Program-made: the position numbers and the translations under genes
Part shown: positions 28,326-36,531 of the stretch, piece by piece
Numbering within the stretch: the stretch's first letter is position 1
Layout of the letters: every line of letters starts with the position of its first letter
From: Rhizobiales bacterium 64-17
GTDB taxonomy: Bacteria; Pseudomonadota; Alphaproteobacteria; Rhizobiales; Xanthobacteraceae
NCBI GenBank assembly: GCA_001899285.1
Contig: MKWA01000009.1
Coordinates: forward strand, 131,776-195,775
Reading direction: 5' to 3'
Length of the DNA: 64,000 nucleotides
The notes under the pieces: model-generated
Databases searched by the model: none
The model's input: the letters and a program-made list of their open reading frames with translations, nothing else
What the model was told of the DNA's origin: nothing

Positions 28326-29543
28326 TCAGTAGACGACGTTGGCGCGTTGCAGGAAGCCCCAGACATCGACCACCGGCTTGCCGCCGAGCGGATGCGCCTT
28401 GTACGCCGAGTGTGGCGTGCACAGGATCATGAGATCGCTGCGCGCGATCACCTCGTCGAGCGGCAAGAGGTCCGTGTCGGTGGTGACGAACGGATCGGTG
28501 GCGATCACGTCGCGCGCCACGGTGCGCAGCGACTTCTTCACCTTGTAGCTCAGCGAGGCGCGGGTGTCGTCGATATCCGCCTTGAACGCCATGCCGAGCA
28601 GACCAACGGTCATCGCGCCGAGGTCGAACTGGCGGCGCAGATCCTCGACCATGTGCAACGCCAGGCCCTCGTTGACATGCATCGCCGCGTGGCCGATGCC
28701 GAACTGATTGCGCGCGAACGAGGCAAGCTGCATCGTATCCTTGAACAGGCACGGACCGGCGGCGAAGCCCGGCCCCGGCACAGTGCGGGCACGCGGATAG
28801 TTCTGCTTCATCGCCTTCATGATCTGCTGGTAGTCGGCGCCGGCCGACTTGGCGATCATGTAGAACTGGTTGGTCGCGGCGAATTCGATGTAGCGGTAGG
28901 CGTTGTTGAACAGCTTGGCGAACTCCGCCTCGAGCGGCTTCACCGTGACGATCTCCGGCGCGAGCTTCGCGAACAGCGCCGCCGCCTCCCGCTCCGCTTC
29001 CGGCGTAGTACCGGAGACGATCTGCGGCATCTCGCGCAATTCCTTGACGCCGTAGCCCTGCACGATCCGCTCCGGGCAGAACGCCACCTTGATGTTGCGG
29101 CCGACGCGCTTGAGATACTCGTCCACCCACGTGGTGGTGCCGGGATAAACGGTCGAGCGCAGGATCAGCAACTGTCCGTCGACCATGTGCGGCAGCAGCG
29201 AGTCGATGCAGGCTTGCACCGCCTGCTGCACCGGATTGAAAAACTCATCGACCGGCGTGCCGATGGTGACGATCACCGGCCCCGGCGCGCTGATGCCGGC
29301 CGGCGACGACGAGAACACCAGCCGGTTCCTGGCCAGCGCATCCTTGAGCAACGGTTCGGCGTCGTATTCGATGAACGGCAGCTTGCCGGACTTCAGCGTC
29401 GCGATCGATTGCTGATTGAGATCGTTGATGTTGACGGTGAGGCCCGCATGGGTGAACGCGAGCACCAGCGGCACGCCGACATGACCGGCGCCGCCGACCA
29501 CCGTCATATCCGCGACGGGTGCGGATGAATTGGCACTGCTCAC
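28326..29543 (-). CDS. nucleotide sugar dehydrogenase
   Basis: A 405-residue UDP-glucose/UDP-ManNAc dehydrogenase-type enzyme that oxidises a UDP-sugar C6 to a uronic acid with two NAD. The Rossmann site is VVGGAGHVGVPLVLAF (a GxGxxG variant), the ERIVQGYGVKELREMP loop is present, and the catalytic Cys is in PGPGFAAGPCLFKDT. A central LLGMAFKADIDDTRAS joins the two domains. It is closer to WecC/VpsB than to Ugd by its FCPER...G pattern, but the sugar specificity is not certain. It overlaps the methyltransferase gene by 4 bases. Confidence 0.88.
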   Translation of the reverse strand: MSSANSSAPVADMTVVGGAGHVGVPLVLAFTHAGLTVNINDLNQQSIATLKSGKLPFIEYDAEPLLKDALARNRLVFSSSPAGISAPGPVIVTIGTPVDEFFNPVQQAVQACIDSLLPHMVDGQLLILRSTVYPGTTTWVDEYLKRVGRNIKVAFCPERIVQGYGVKELREMPQIVSGTTPEAEREAAALFAKLAPEIVTVKPLEAEFAKLFNNAYRYIEFAATNQFYMIAKSAGADYQQIMKAMKQNYPRARTVPGPGFAAGPCLFKDTMQLASFARNQFGIGHAAMHVNEGLALHMVEDLRRQFDLGAMTVGLLGMAFKADIDDTRASLSYKVKKSLRTVARDVIATDPFVTTDTDLLPLDEVIARSDLMILCTPHSAYKAHPLGGKPVVDVWGFLQRANVVY

Positions 29544-30265
29544 AGCTTCTCTCCCGATGTCAGCACGAAGGCGCGCATCGGAGCCAACGGCGGCAGATTG
29601 AAAATCATGGAATCGAGCCAGTTGTAGACCGGCAGAAACAATCGCGCGCGCGAGGACGCGACATACCGATACGACAAGCCTGACAGATAATCGGTCTCGA
29701 CCTTGAAACCAGCGGCAGAAAACAGCGCCGCCACCTCGCCGGCGACGATCGGCCGCTCGTTCTCGGTGACGCCGACCGGGCTGTAGAACGGCGATGAGCG
29801 GTCGCGGTAGAGATACATGAACGGATTGCGGCGGTTCGGATCGAACGCCATGAAGCGCCCGCCCGGCCGCAGCACGCGCTGCACCTCGGCGATGCAGCGG
29901 CGCGGATCGGGGAAATGGTGGATCACCCCGGACAGCAGCACGCCGTCGAGTTCGCCGTCCTTGAACGGCAGATGCTCGATGTCGCCCTCGATCAGCTCCA
30001 GACCCGGATATTTCCGCCGGCCGACCTCCAGCAGCTTCGGGCTGATATCGATGCCGGCGGCGCGATAGCCGCGCTGACGCAGGAGATCGGTGAACAGGCC
30101 GGAGCCGCAGCCGAGATCGGCGACCCGCGCGCCCGGCGCGAGGCCGGTGAGCCGCGCGAAGCTGTCGATCAGCAACGCGTTCGAGGCTTCCGTGAATACG
30201 TTGTAGTCGTCGGCCGCAGCGTGGCCGTCGAAAAACGCGATTTCCTTGGCCTTATCCTGCGCCAT
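29540..30265 (-). CDS. class I SAM-dependent methyltransferase
   Basis: A 241-residue methyltransferase. VADLGCGSGLFTDLLRQ is motif I, followed by GIDISPKLLE, then EGDIEHLPFKDGELD and VLSGVIHHFPDPRR. The C-terminal part (LFLPVYNWLDSMIFNLPPL) is hydrophobic and could bring it to a lipid-linked sugar. MAQDKAKEIAFFDGHAA at 30265 is the likely start; an upstream in-frame ATG at 30343 adds 26 Pro-rich residues. It is first in the polysaccharide operon: methyltransferase, dehydrogenase, glycosyltransferase, dehydratase, gmhA. Confidence 0.82.
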   Translation of the reverse strand: MAQDKAKEIAFFDGHAAADDYNVFTEASNALLIDSFARLTGLAPGARVADLGCGSGLFTDLLRQRGYRAAGIDISPKLLEVGRRKYPGLELIEGDIEHLPFKDGELDGVLLSGVIHHFPDPRRCIAEVQRVLRPGGRFMAFDPNRRNPFMYLYRDRSSPFYSPVGVTENERPIVAGEVAALFSAAGFKVETDYLSGLSYRYVASSRARLFLPVYNWLDSMIFNLPPLAPMRAFVLTSGEKL

Positions 30266-30400
30266 CAATCCGCGCCATGCCCCGACCACCGGCACCGGAG
30301 CCGGCGGCGCGCGGGTCTTACCGGCAATCGTCCGTGATTTCAACGGCCTGCGGGCTTTGGACTGGGCGCGGGAGCAGTCTTCGGGCGCCGCCCGCCGGGA

Positions 30401-30523
30401 TCAGGCGTCGGGACGCCGGCCGGCCTGGGCGTTGACATAGGCGAGCGCCGCGCCGAACGCCAGAAAGGCGACGGCGATCAGCGCCAGGAACATGGTTTCG
30501 CCGGATGAGAGGTGAGCGAGCAT
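30401..30523 (-). CDS. 40-residue single-span membrane protein behind an FNR/FixK box
   Basis: A short frame: MLAHLSSGETMFLALIAVAF, then LAFGAALAYVNAQAGRRPDA. It has one hydrophobic helix (about 11-30) and a short basic-polar tail, typical of small respiratory-complex accessory proteins. GGAGAA precedes the ATG at 30523. A perfect FNR/FixK palindrome is centred 60 bases upstream, and if it sits at -41.5 the transcript would start near 30542, 19 bases before the ATG. A role in microaerobic respiration is inference from the box and neighbours. Confidence 0.72.
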   Translation of the reverse strand: MLAHLSSGETMFLALIAVAFLAFGAALAYVNAQAGRRPDA

Positions 30524-30567
30524 GGATCGTTCTCCGCAAGATGAACCTGATCTTGCGCAACCGGCCG

Positions 30568-30792
30568 CTAATCGCCTTGATCCGGATCAAGCGCGGTGAG
30601 ACCGCCATTGGCCAGACGGCGGATCGCCAACATGTGCACCCGGCCGCAAGCGATGCATTTGATCGCGTGATGAGTGCCGAGATCGCCAATATCGTCCGCC
30701 TCGTCCTGGGCCACGAAGTCCTGCACCGTCATCCCGGTGGTCGGACACCGGAACAGGAACGGAGCCATGACATCGCGTGCGGGTTCACCCAT
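30568..30792 (-). CDS. small Cys-containing protein
   Basis: A 74-residue protein beginning MGEPARDVMAPFLFRCPTTG, with three Cys (16, 46, 49) and nearby His in HHAIKCIACGRVHMLA. The CP-x-T plus C-x2-C layout resembles a zinc-ribbon-like fold, though a fourth ligand would have to be His. ATG 30792 has GAGGGA upstream; a TTG at 30813 would extend it by 7 residues into the cytochrome gene and is less likely. It follows cytochrome c closely and may be co-transcribed from the fixK side. Its 3' end holds the FNR box of the next gene. Confidence 0.72.
   Translation of the reverse strand: MGEPARDVMAPFLFRCPTTGMTVQDFVAQDEADDIGDLGTHHAIKCIACGRVHMLAIRRLANGGLTALDPDQGD
30577..30590 (-). promoter_or_regulatory. 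FNR/FixK box (TTGAT-N4-ATCAA)
   Basis: TTGATCCGGATCAA is a perfect 14-base palindrome that matches the CRP/FNR-family FixK/FNR consensus. It lies at the end of the preceding gene, 60 bases from the 40-residue membrane protein's ATG. That is the right geometry for a -41.5 class II activator site. A fixK gene is encoded 2 kb away. Confidence 0.82.
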
Positions 30793-30809
30793 GACTCGAT
30801 CCCTCGCGC

Positions 30810-31145
30810 TCAACGTTCGAGCGACTTCAGGAAGGCGATGAAATCGCCAATCTGATCCGGCTCCAGCCGGAATTCCGGCATGCTCGGATGACCGGTGACG
30901 ATGCCTTCGGCCAGCGCCTCATCGAGCGTTTCCACCGGATAGCGCTGATGCAGCGTGCGGAACGGCGGCGCGAGCGACAAGGGGCTCGGACTAACCTTGT
31001 CGATCGCATGACACCGCGCGCAGTTGGCGAGCGCGAACGCACGCCCGCGCTGCTCACCCGGCGAAAGCTGCGCGCTGGCGCCGGCCGACGCGACGGTGAG
31101 TATCGCCGCCGCCAGTACCGTCATCCGCCAACCGATTACGGACAT
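30810..31145 (-). CDS. small periplasmic c-type cytochrome
   Basis: A 111-residue monoheme cytochrome with an N-terminal signal peptide (MSVIGWRMTVLAAAILTVAS, cleavage near AGASAQ). The heme-binding CARCH is at 42-46, and a Met in GHPSMPEF is the likely sixth ligand. The C-terminal helix IGDFIAFLKSLER fits class I cytochromes. It overlaps the DUF6455 gene by 10 bases upstream and the small Cys-protein gene follows closely. Electron transfer in microaerobic respiration is likely but unproven. Confidence 0.85.
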   Translation of the reverse strand: MSVIGWRMTVLAAAILTVASAGASAQLSPGEQRGRAFALANCARCHAIDKVSPSPLSLAPPFRTLHQRYPVETLDEALAEGIVTGHPSMPEFRLEPDQIGDFIAFLKSLER

Positions 31146-31540
31146 GACGCCTGATGCGCCTTGTCGTCCTTCAGGGACTGCAAGGTCGTCTCGTTGCCGC
31201 AGTAAGTCCGGCCGGCCTCGACATCGTGGTGGGCGAGATCCTTGGCGCAGCGGCGTTGCGAATGACACATGGCGCAGGTGTGTTCGAGATCGCGCACGAC
31301 CGCCGGACCGGCCTTCGCGAGATCCTGACGATCGAGACCGAGTTCGCGCAGGCGGTCGTACAGCAGTTGCGGCGACTGCGGGCCTTTCCGGGCCAGCATC
31401 TTCAATTCGGATTCCGTCAGACCCAGATCATGGGCGATGCGGGACAACTCTCCACCCTCCTCCAGATCGTGAGGGAGCGCACGCACGGCAAACACATTGC
31501 GAAGCCAGGCCGAGACGGATTGGAAGGGAGCGGATTGCAT
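31136..31540 (-). CDS. DUF6455-type Cys-rich protein
   Basis: A 134-residue protein. It begins MQSAPFQSVSAWLRNVFAVR, and its Cys-rich C-terminal half has HTCAMCHSQRRCAKDL then TYCGNETTL. This CxxC-x4-C...C pattern is found in small alphaproteobacterial proteins of unknown function, often beside cytochromes. CxxCH here could suggest heme attachment, but there is no signal peptide, so metal binding is more likely. ATG 31540 has AGGAGA; ATG 31591 would add 17 residues (MSDHPRIVSTHDHQETV). It overlaps cytochrome c. Confidence 0.75.
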   Translation of the reverse strand: MQSAPFQSVSAWLRNVFAVRALPHDLEEGGELSRIAHDLGLTESELKMLARKGPQSPQLLYDRLRELGLDRQDLAKAGPAVVRDLEHTCAMCHSQRRCAKDLAHHDVEAGRTYCGNETTLQSLKDDKAHQASCP

Positions 31541-31605
31541 GACAGTCTCCTGGTGGTCGTGGGTCGAAACGATACGCGGGTGGTCGGACATGATTTCCGG
31601 GCTCG

Positions 31606-32454
31606 CTAGTGCGCCATCAGCACTGGCTGGGTTGCCTGCTCGATGACCTGACGGGTGACGCCGCCGAACAGCATCTGGCGGACATGGCCGTGGGTGTAGG
31701 CGCCCATGACGATCAGACCGGAGCGGCGGGCGCGCGCCTGCCACAGCAAGGCATCGCCGATACCGGGGGCGTCGCTCCGCGGCGTCAGCGCCGCGACCAG
31801 GCCGTGCCAATGCAGATAACCGAGCAGCGCATGCGGATCGGCATCGCGGCGCGGTTCGTCGACCGCAAACACTTCGACCGCATCCCGGCTTGCGGCCAGG
31901 AGCGGCAGCGCGCCCTTGATCGCCTGCGAGGCTTCCAGGCTGCCGTTCCAGGCAATGATGGGCCGATAGAACAGATCGGCGCGCGGTCCTTCCGGCACCA
32001 TCAGCACCGGACGGTGCGATTCAAACAGCGCGGTCTCCAGCGCCAGCGCCCCGGCCACGGTGGCACGGTCCGGTTTCGCCATGATCGTGAGGTCGGTGAG
32101 CCGCGCCGCGGCGGCGAGCAGATCGGATTCCCACCCGACCAGTTCGCGCCAGCAGAAGACACAGCCGGCGGGCGCGGCCTCTCCCTCGATCAGTTCGTTG
32201 GCCCGCAGCCACCGGTCGAAATGATCGCGCGCGCGCAGCGCCGCTTCGTTGGCATATTCTGCCACCAGCGCGTCGAGACCGGCACCGGCTTTCGGCTTGA
32301 ACGAGGTCAGCCGGGTCGCATCGGCCGGCGCGAACCGGCAATGCAGCACATCGACATGCGCCGACAGCTTCGCGGCGACCATCAGCGCATAATCGAGCAC
32401 CGCGATATCGGCCGGAGAACCGTCGATCCGGGCGAGGATATGCTTGATCGCCAT
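31606..32454 (-). CDS. universal stress protein, tandem UspA domains
   Basis: A 282-residue protein of two UspA-like halves. Half 1 begins MAIKHILARIDGSPADIAVL and ends near VLMVPEGPR. Half 2 begins FYRPIIAWNGSLEASQAIKG and ends GLIVMGAYTHGHVRQMLFGG then VTRQVIE; the second half contains the ATP-binding-like GxxxHx9G pattern. Tandem USPs of this type are common in FixK/FNR regulons. It starts 24 bases after the fixK stop on the same strand and probably shares its transcript. Confidence 0.88.
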   Translation of the reverse strand: MAIKHILARIDGSPADIAVLDYALMVAAKLSAHVDVLHCRFAPADATRLTSFKPKAGAGLDALVAEYANEAALRARDHFDRWLRANELIEGEAAPAGCVFCWRELVGWESDLLAAAARLTDLTIMAKPDRATVAGALALETALFESHRPVLMVPEGPRADLFYRPIIAWNGSLEASQAIKGALPLLAASRDAVEVFAVDEPRRDADPHALLGYLHWHGLVAALTPRSDAPGIGDALLWQARARRSGLIVMGAYTHGHVRQMLFGGVTRQVIEQATQPVLMAH

Positions 32455-32478
32455 GATCCCCTCCCTCGGGACATCGCG

Positions 32479-33165
32479 TCAGGCGGCAAGACCGCGCAGC
32501 GCGGCGGCGTTGCGCAGCACGACGCGGCGTGCGCTCGGCAGCGCGATGGTCGCGGTGCTTTCAAGCTGCGTCAGCGTGCGCGACACCGTCTCGATGGTGA
32601 GGCCGAGATAGTCGGCGATATCCTGCCGCGACATCGGCAGCACGACTTCGGTGGCGCTGCCTTCGCGCTTGGCGAGCGCGAGCAGGAAGCCGGCGACCCG
32701 CTCGGCGGCGCTGCGCACCAACAGGCCGATGTGGTCCTGCGCCCGGCGCAATTCGCCGCAGGTGAGATCGAGCAACAGCCGCGCGACCGAGGCGTCGCCG
32801 GCGGCGCGGGCAGTGAGCGCCGCGCGCTTCACCACCTGAACGGTGCCGGACACGATCGCTTCCGCCGAGAGGCTGTGGGCGTCATCCGCCTCGAAGCCGA
32901 ACACATCGCCCGGCAGATAGAACGAGCCGATCTGGCGGCGGCCGTCCGCCGAGACCGTATAGGTGCGCACGCAGCCGGACTTCACCTTGTAAAGATAGTC
33001 CGCCGGCTCGCCCGCGCCGTACACTTCCTCGTTGCGCGCGAACTGCATCGGCACGCCCATCACATCGAACAGATCGCCGACCGTCGCCGTTGCGCGGCGC
33101 GGTGGCGGCACCGACACCATCCTGCGCGCGGCGGGAGCGTGGAACGGGAGGGTCTCCGTGTGCAT
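32479..33165 (-). CDS. fixK: Crp/Fnr family regulator FixK
   Basis: A 228-residue CRP/FNR-type regulator. It has the cyclic-nucleotide-binding-fold domain (about 40-140, YLYKVKSGCVRTYTV, GDVFGFEA), a dimer helix, and a C-terminal HTH with SRQDIADYLGLTIETVSRTL. The FNR-type Cys cluster for an Fe-S centre is absent, as in FixK. ATG 33165 (MHTETLPFHAPAARR) has CGGAGAT; an upstream ATG at 33210 adds 15 residues. Divergent to fixL with a FixJ-like site between, it is the likely second tier of the oxygen cascade. Confidence 0.88.
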   Translation of the reverse strand: MHTETLPFHAPAARRMVSVPPPRRATATVGDLFDVMGVPMQFARNEEVYGAGEPADYLYKVKSGCVRTYTVSADGRRQIGSFYLPGDVFGFEADDAHSLSAEAIVSGTVQVVKRAALTARAAGDASVARLLLDLTCGELRRAQDHIGLLVRSAAERVAGFLLALAKREGSATEVVLPMSRQDIADYLGLTIETVSRTLTQLESTATIALPSARRVVLRNAAALRGLAA

Positions 33166-33240
33166 GACGATCTCCGATGAGTGGCGGTTCTGATTCCGTG
33201 CCGACACCATCGCGCGCGGGGGAGACCGCGAAAATTCCGA

Positions 33241-33270
33241 TAATCACCCTAAGGGAAACTACGTAGTCGG
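33241..33270 (-). promoter_or_regulatory. FixJ-like binding site in the fixK promoter
   Basis: The minus strand reads ACTACGTAGTTTCCCTTAGG (33267-33248), containing an ACTACGTAGT palindrome next to CCCTTAGGG. It closely resembles FixJ-binding sequences I recall in rhizobial fixK/nifA promoters (ACGTAG then TTTCCCTWAG). It sits about 85-100 bases before the fixK ATG, consistent with a FixJ-activated promoter. Evidence is by similarity, not a profile score. Confidence 0.62.
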
Positions 33271-33393
33271 CGACGGCCGCCGCCATTGGGGGTTGACCGG
33301 ACCACACAACCGGCCATGAGATGCGGGTAAATGTGATGTGGCGGCGCGGTGCGGCTGCGTGACGCCGCGACCGATCAGGACGAACCCGTTTCA

Positions 33394-34917
33394 ATGCTCG
33401 CAGCGCCGGCCCCTTCCCCGCCCGATGCCACGTCCTCCGCGGCGTCGCCGCGCCGCGCGCGGCTGCTGCGGCCGGCCCTGAGCTATCCGATCGCCGCGGC
33501 GCTGGCGGCGGCCGCCTTTGGCCTGCGCCTCCTCCTCGAACAGAGCCTGCAAAGCGAAATCCGCTATCTGCTGTTCATCCCGGCGGTGCTGGCGGCGAGC
33601 CGGCTCGGCGGCCTTGGTCCGGGGCTGCTGGCCACGGCAGCCAGCGCGCTGCTGGCGCTCGACCCGTCGGATTTTCCGCTGACCCCGGCGAAGACGCTGG
33701 CGCTCACCGTATTCGTGGTGATCGGCGCCGGGATCGCCTGGTTCGGCGAGCGGCTGCTGCGCACTCGCGATGCCATCGTCGCCAGCAACGCCGACCTGCG
33801 CGCCCGCGAGGCGCACCTGCAATCAATCCTCGACACCGTGCCGGATGCGATGATCGTCATCGATCCGCGCGGCACCATCCGCAATTTCAGCGCCGCGGCC
33901 GAGCGGCTGTTCGGCTATCAGGCCGCCGAAGTGATCGGCAAGAACGTCAAGATGCTGATGCCTGATCCCTATCGCGAACGGCACGACGGCTATCTCGAAC
34001 GCTACAACCGCACCGGCGAGCGGCGCATCATCGGCATCGGCCGCGTCGTCGTCGGCGAGCGCAAGGGCGGCTCGACCTTCCCGATGGAGCTTGCGGTCGG
34101 CGAGATGCGCTCCTCCGACCAGACCTATTTCACCGGCTTCGTGCGCGACCTCACCGAGCGGCAGCGAACCGAGACGCGGTTGCAGGAACTGCAATCCGAA
34201 CTGGTGCATATGTCGCGCCTCACCGCCATGGGCGAGATGGCTTCCACGCTCGCGCACGAACTCAATCAGCCGCTCGCCGCGATCGCCAATTACCTGAAGG
34301 GATCGAGCCGGCTGATCGAACACCGCACCGACGAGGATGCGGTGATGCTGCGCGAGGCGATGCAGAAGGCGACCGATCAGGCAATCCGCGCCGGCCAGAT
34401 CATCCGCCGGTTGCGCGACTTCGTCGCGCGCGGCGAAAGCGAGCGGCGGGTGGAGAGCGTCACCAAGCTGGTGGAGGAAGCCAGCGCGCTCGCCCTTGTC
34501 GGCGCGCGCGAGCAGAGCGTGCATGTGCGCTTCCGGCTCGATCCGGCCTGCGACCGGGTATTGGCCGACAAGGTGCAAGTGCAGCAGGTGCTGGTGAACC
34601 TGATCCGCAACGCCATCGAAGCGATGGCCGACAGGCCGGTGCGCGAACTAACTATTACCTCGACGCCGGTCGCCGGCGGTTTCACCGAGATCAGTGTCGC
34701 CGATACCGGCTCCGGCATCGCGCCGGAAGCGGCGGCGCAACTGTTCCAGCCGTTCTTTACCACCAAGCGCTATGGCATGGGCGTGGGCCTGTCGATCTGC
34801 CGCACCATCGTCGAGGCGCATGGCGGCAAGATCGCCGCCGAGCCCAATCCAGGCGGCGGTACGCGCTTCCGGTTCACCTTGCGCATGGTGGACGAACGGG
34901 ATCTCGACGATGAGTAA
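33394..34917 (+). CDS. fixL: FixL-like PAS sensor histidine kinase lacking the heme His
   Basis: A 507-residue kinase. There are about three hydrophobic segments near 30-110, a PAS domain (about 135-250, with [18 protein letters not shown] and [14 protein letters not shown]), then HisKA with the phospho-acceptor His288 in [13 protein letters not shown], and HATPase ([25 protein letters not shown]). The domain order and many residues match FixL. At the position of the heme-ligating His (before IIGIGR in known FixL) the sequence is [10 protein letters not shown], with Arg211 (CGC at 34024-34026). Either this kinase does not bind heme there, or it uses another ligand. ATG 33394 is likely; a GTG at 33349 adds 15 residues. 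It overlaps fixJ by 8 bases. Confidence 0.85.
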   Translation: MLAAPAPSPPDATSSAASPRRARLLRPALSYPIAAALAAAAFGLRLLLEQSLQSEIRYLLFIPAVLAASRLGGLGPGLLATAASALLALDPSDFPLTPAKTLALTVFVVIGAGIAWFGERLLRTRDAIVASNADLRAREAHLQSILDTVPDAMIVIDPRGTIRNFSAAAERLFGYQAAEVIGKNVKMLMPDPYRERHDGYLERYNRTGERRIIGIGRVVVGERKGGSTFPMELAVGEMRSSDQTYFTGFVRDLTERQRTETRLQELQSELVHMSRLTAMGEMASTLAHELNQPLAAIANYLKGSSRLIEHRTDEDAVMLREAMQKATDQAIRAGQIIRRLRDFVARGESERRVESVTKLVEEASALALVGAREQSVHVRFRLDPACDRVLADKVQVQQVLVNLIRNAIEAMADRPVRELTITSTPVAGGFTEISVADTGSGIAPEAAAQLFQPFFTTKRYGMGVGLSICRTIVEAHGGKIAAEPNPGGGTRFRFTLRMVDERDLDDE

Positions 34918-35533
34918 GCTGGCCGACACGGTACTGGTGGTCGATGACGACGACGGCGTGCGCCAGTCGCTGGCGTTCCTGCTGAAGAGCGCGCGGCTGC
35001 CGGTGGAGACCTATGCCTCCGCCACCGAACTGATCGCCAAGCTGCCGGCGGATCACGCCGGCTGCATCATCACCGACGTGCGCATGCCCGGCATCAGCGG
35101 CATCGATCTGCTGCGCCATGTGCGCGCCTTGCCGCAGCCGCTGCCGGTGATCGTCATCACCGGTCATGGCGACGTGCCGCTTGCGGTCGAGGCGATGAAA
35201 TACGGCGCGGCCGATTTCCTCGAAAAGCCGTTCGACGACGATGCCCTGCTCAACGCGGTGCGCGCCGCGCTCGACACCCGCCATATCGCCGAGCGGCAGG
35301 ACAGCGAGCGCGCCGACATTCTCGGCAAGCTCGCAAGCCTCACCGCCCGCGAACGTCAGGTGCTCGACGGACTCGTCGCCGGCCGCGCCAACAAGATCAT
35401 CGCCTTTGACCTGTCGATCAGCCCGCGCACGGTGGAGATCTACCGCGCCAATGTGATGACGAAAATGCAGGCGCAGAGCCTGTCCGACCTGGTGCGCATG
35501 GCGCTCTCGGCCGGGCTGCTGGACCGCGGATAG
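34910..35533 (+). CDS. fixJ: response regulator FixJ
   Basis: A 207-residue two-domain regulator. The receiver domain (about 1-125) has Asp56 in [10 protein letters not shown], conserved VITGHGD and LEKPFD. The C-terminal LuxR-type HTH contains [19 protein letters not shown] and [18 protein letters not shown]. It should be phosphorylated by FixL and activate fixK. ATG 34910 overlaps the fixL stop, so the pair is coupled. Confidence 0.9.
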   Translation: MSKLADTVLVVDDDDGVRQSLAFLLKSARLPVETYASATELIAKLPADHAGCIITDVRMPGISGIDLLRHVRALPQPLPVIVITGHGDVPLAVEAMKYGAADFLEKPFDDDALLNAVRAALDTRHIAERQDSERADILGKLASLTARERQVLDGLVAGRANKIIAFDLSISPRTVEIYRANVMTKMQAQSLSDLVRMALSAGLLDRG

Positions 35534-35572
35534 CGTCGGACACAAACGCGTGATGCCATTGCCGGCGCGGCC

Positions 35573-35586
35573 TTGACCTCCCTCAA
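35573..35586 (+). promoter_or_regulatory. FNR/FixK-like half-matching box before the universal stress gene
   Basis: TTGACCTCCCTCAA has the outer TTGA-N6-TCAA of FNR/FixK boxes, but C instead of T/A at positions 5 and 10, so it is weaker than the 30577-30590 box. It is centred 95 bases before ATG 35674, with a possible start near 35621. FixK control of the USP gene is plausible. Confidence 0.4.
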
Positions 35587-35673
35587 TGGCTGCCATGCAG
35601 GCGGACCTATCCTCGCAGGCGCGACCCGGCGCAAAGATAGCCGCCGCAGAGAGCCGTCCAACAGGAGCGCATC

Positions 35674-36504
35674 ATGATCAAGGACATCGTCCTCAACATC
35701 CCGGTCGGACAGGACAAGGCGCCGGCGACGCCGTTCGCCGTCGCGCTCGCGGCCCTGTTTCAGGCGCATCTCGCCGGCGTCGCGTTCCAGTTCGAGCCAA
35801 CCTTGCCGCCGGTCGACATGGGCGCATCGCTGTCGGGCCGCTATCTCGAACAGGCGCGCGATATGGCGCGCCAGCAGGCGGATACGGCGATCACGCGGTT
35901 CGACGAACTGGCGCGACGCGAGGGCATCTCCGCGGAATCGCACCGCTTCGACGTCACCACGGCCGGCGCGCCGACGCGCTTTGCCGAGATCGCGCGCCGG
36001 TTCGACCTCGCCGTGGTTCAGCAGATCGAACCCGATCAGGACGCGATGGACGAGATCATCGCCGAGTCGGCGCTGTTCGACAGCGGACGGCCGATCCTGC
36101 TGGTGCCGTATATCCAGAAAGGCGGACTGACGCTGAACCGGGTGAGCGTATGCTGGGACGGCAGCCGCGCGGCGACCCGCGCCGCCGCCGACGCCATGCC
36201 GCTGCTCAAGCGCGCCAAGGCGGTGGACCTCATCGTGATCGAGAACGATCGCCCGAAGAGCGAGGACTTCCCCGGCATCGACATCGCGCAGCATCTCGCC
36301 CGTCACGATCTGAAAGTCGATCTCAAGCGGCTGCCGATGACGACGGACGTTCCCACCACGATCCTGAATTTCGCCGCGGACGCTGCCACCGACCTCGTGG
36401 TGATGGGCGGCTACGGCCATTCCCGCCTGCGCGAATTCGTGCTCGGCGGCGCGACGCGCGGCATCATGCAGGCGATGACGGTGCCGACGCTGATGTCGCA
36501 CTGA
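35674..36504 (+). CDS. universal stress protein, tandem UspA-like domains
   Basis: A 276-residue protein starting MIKDIVLNIPVGQDKAPATP. The second half has NRVSVCWDGSRAATRAAADA and DLVVMGGYGHSRLREFVLGG then ATRGIMQ, the ATP-binding-like end. It differs in sequence from the 31606-32454 USP but has the same tandem plan. GGAGCG precedes ATG. It stands alone downstream of fixJ, behind a weak FNR/FixK-like box, and is probably part of the same low-oxygen response. Confidence 0.87.
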   Translation: MIKDIVLNIPVGQDKAPATPFAVALAALFQAHLAGVAFQFEPTLPPVDMGASLSGRYLEQARDMARQQADTAITRFDELARREGISAESHRFDVTTAGAPTRFAEIARRFDLAVVQQIEPDQDAMDEIIAESALFDSGRPILLVPYIQKGGLTLNRVSVCWDGSRAATRAAADAMPLLKRAKAVDLIVIENDRPKSEDFPGIDIAQHLARHDLKVDLKRLPMTTDVPTTILNFAADAATDLVVMGGYGHSRLREFVLGGATRGIMQAMTVPTLMSH

Positions 36505-36531
36505 CGCGAACCAACCATCCGCGGATGGCGA

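Noticed and set aside
33349-33393. GTG start giving a 15-residue longer FixL
   Set aside because: Poor Shine-Dalgarno and non-conserved sequence; ATG 33394 preferred, though not certain.
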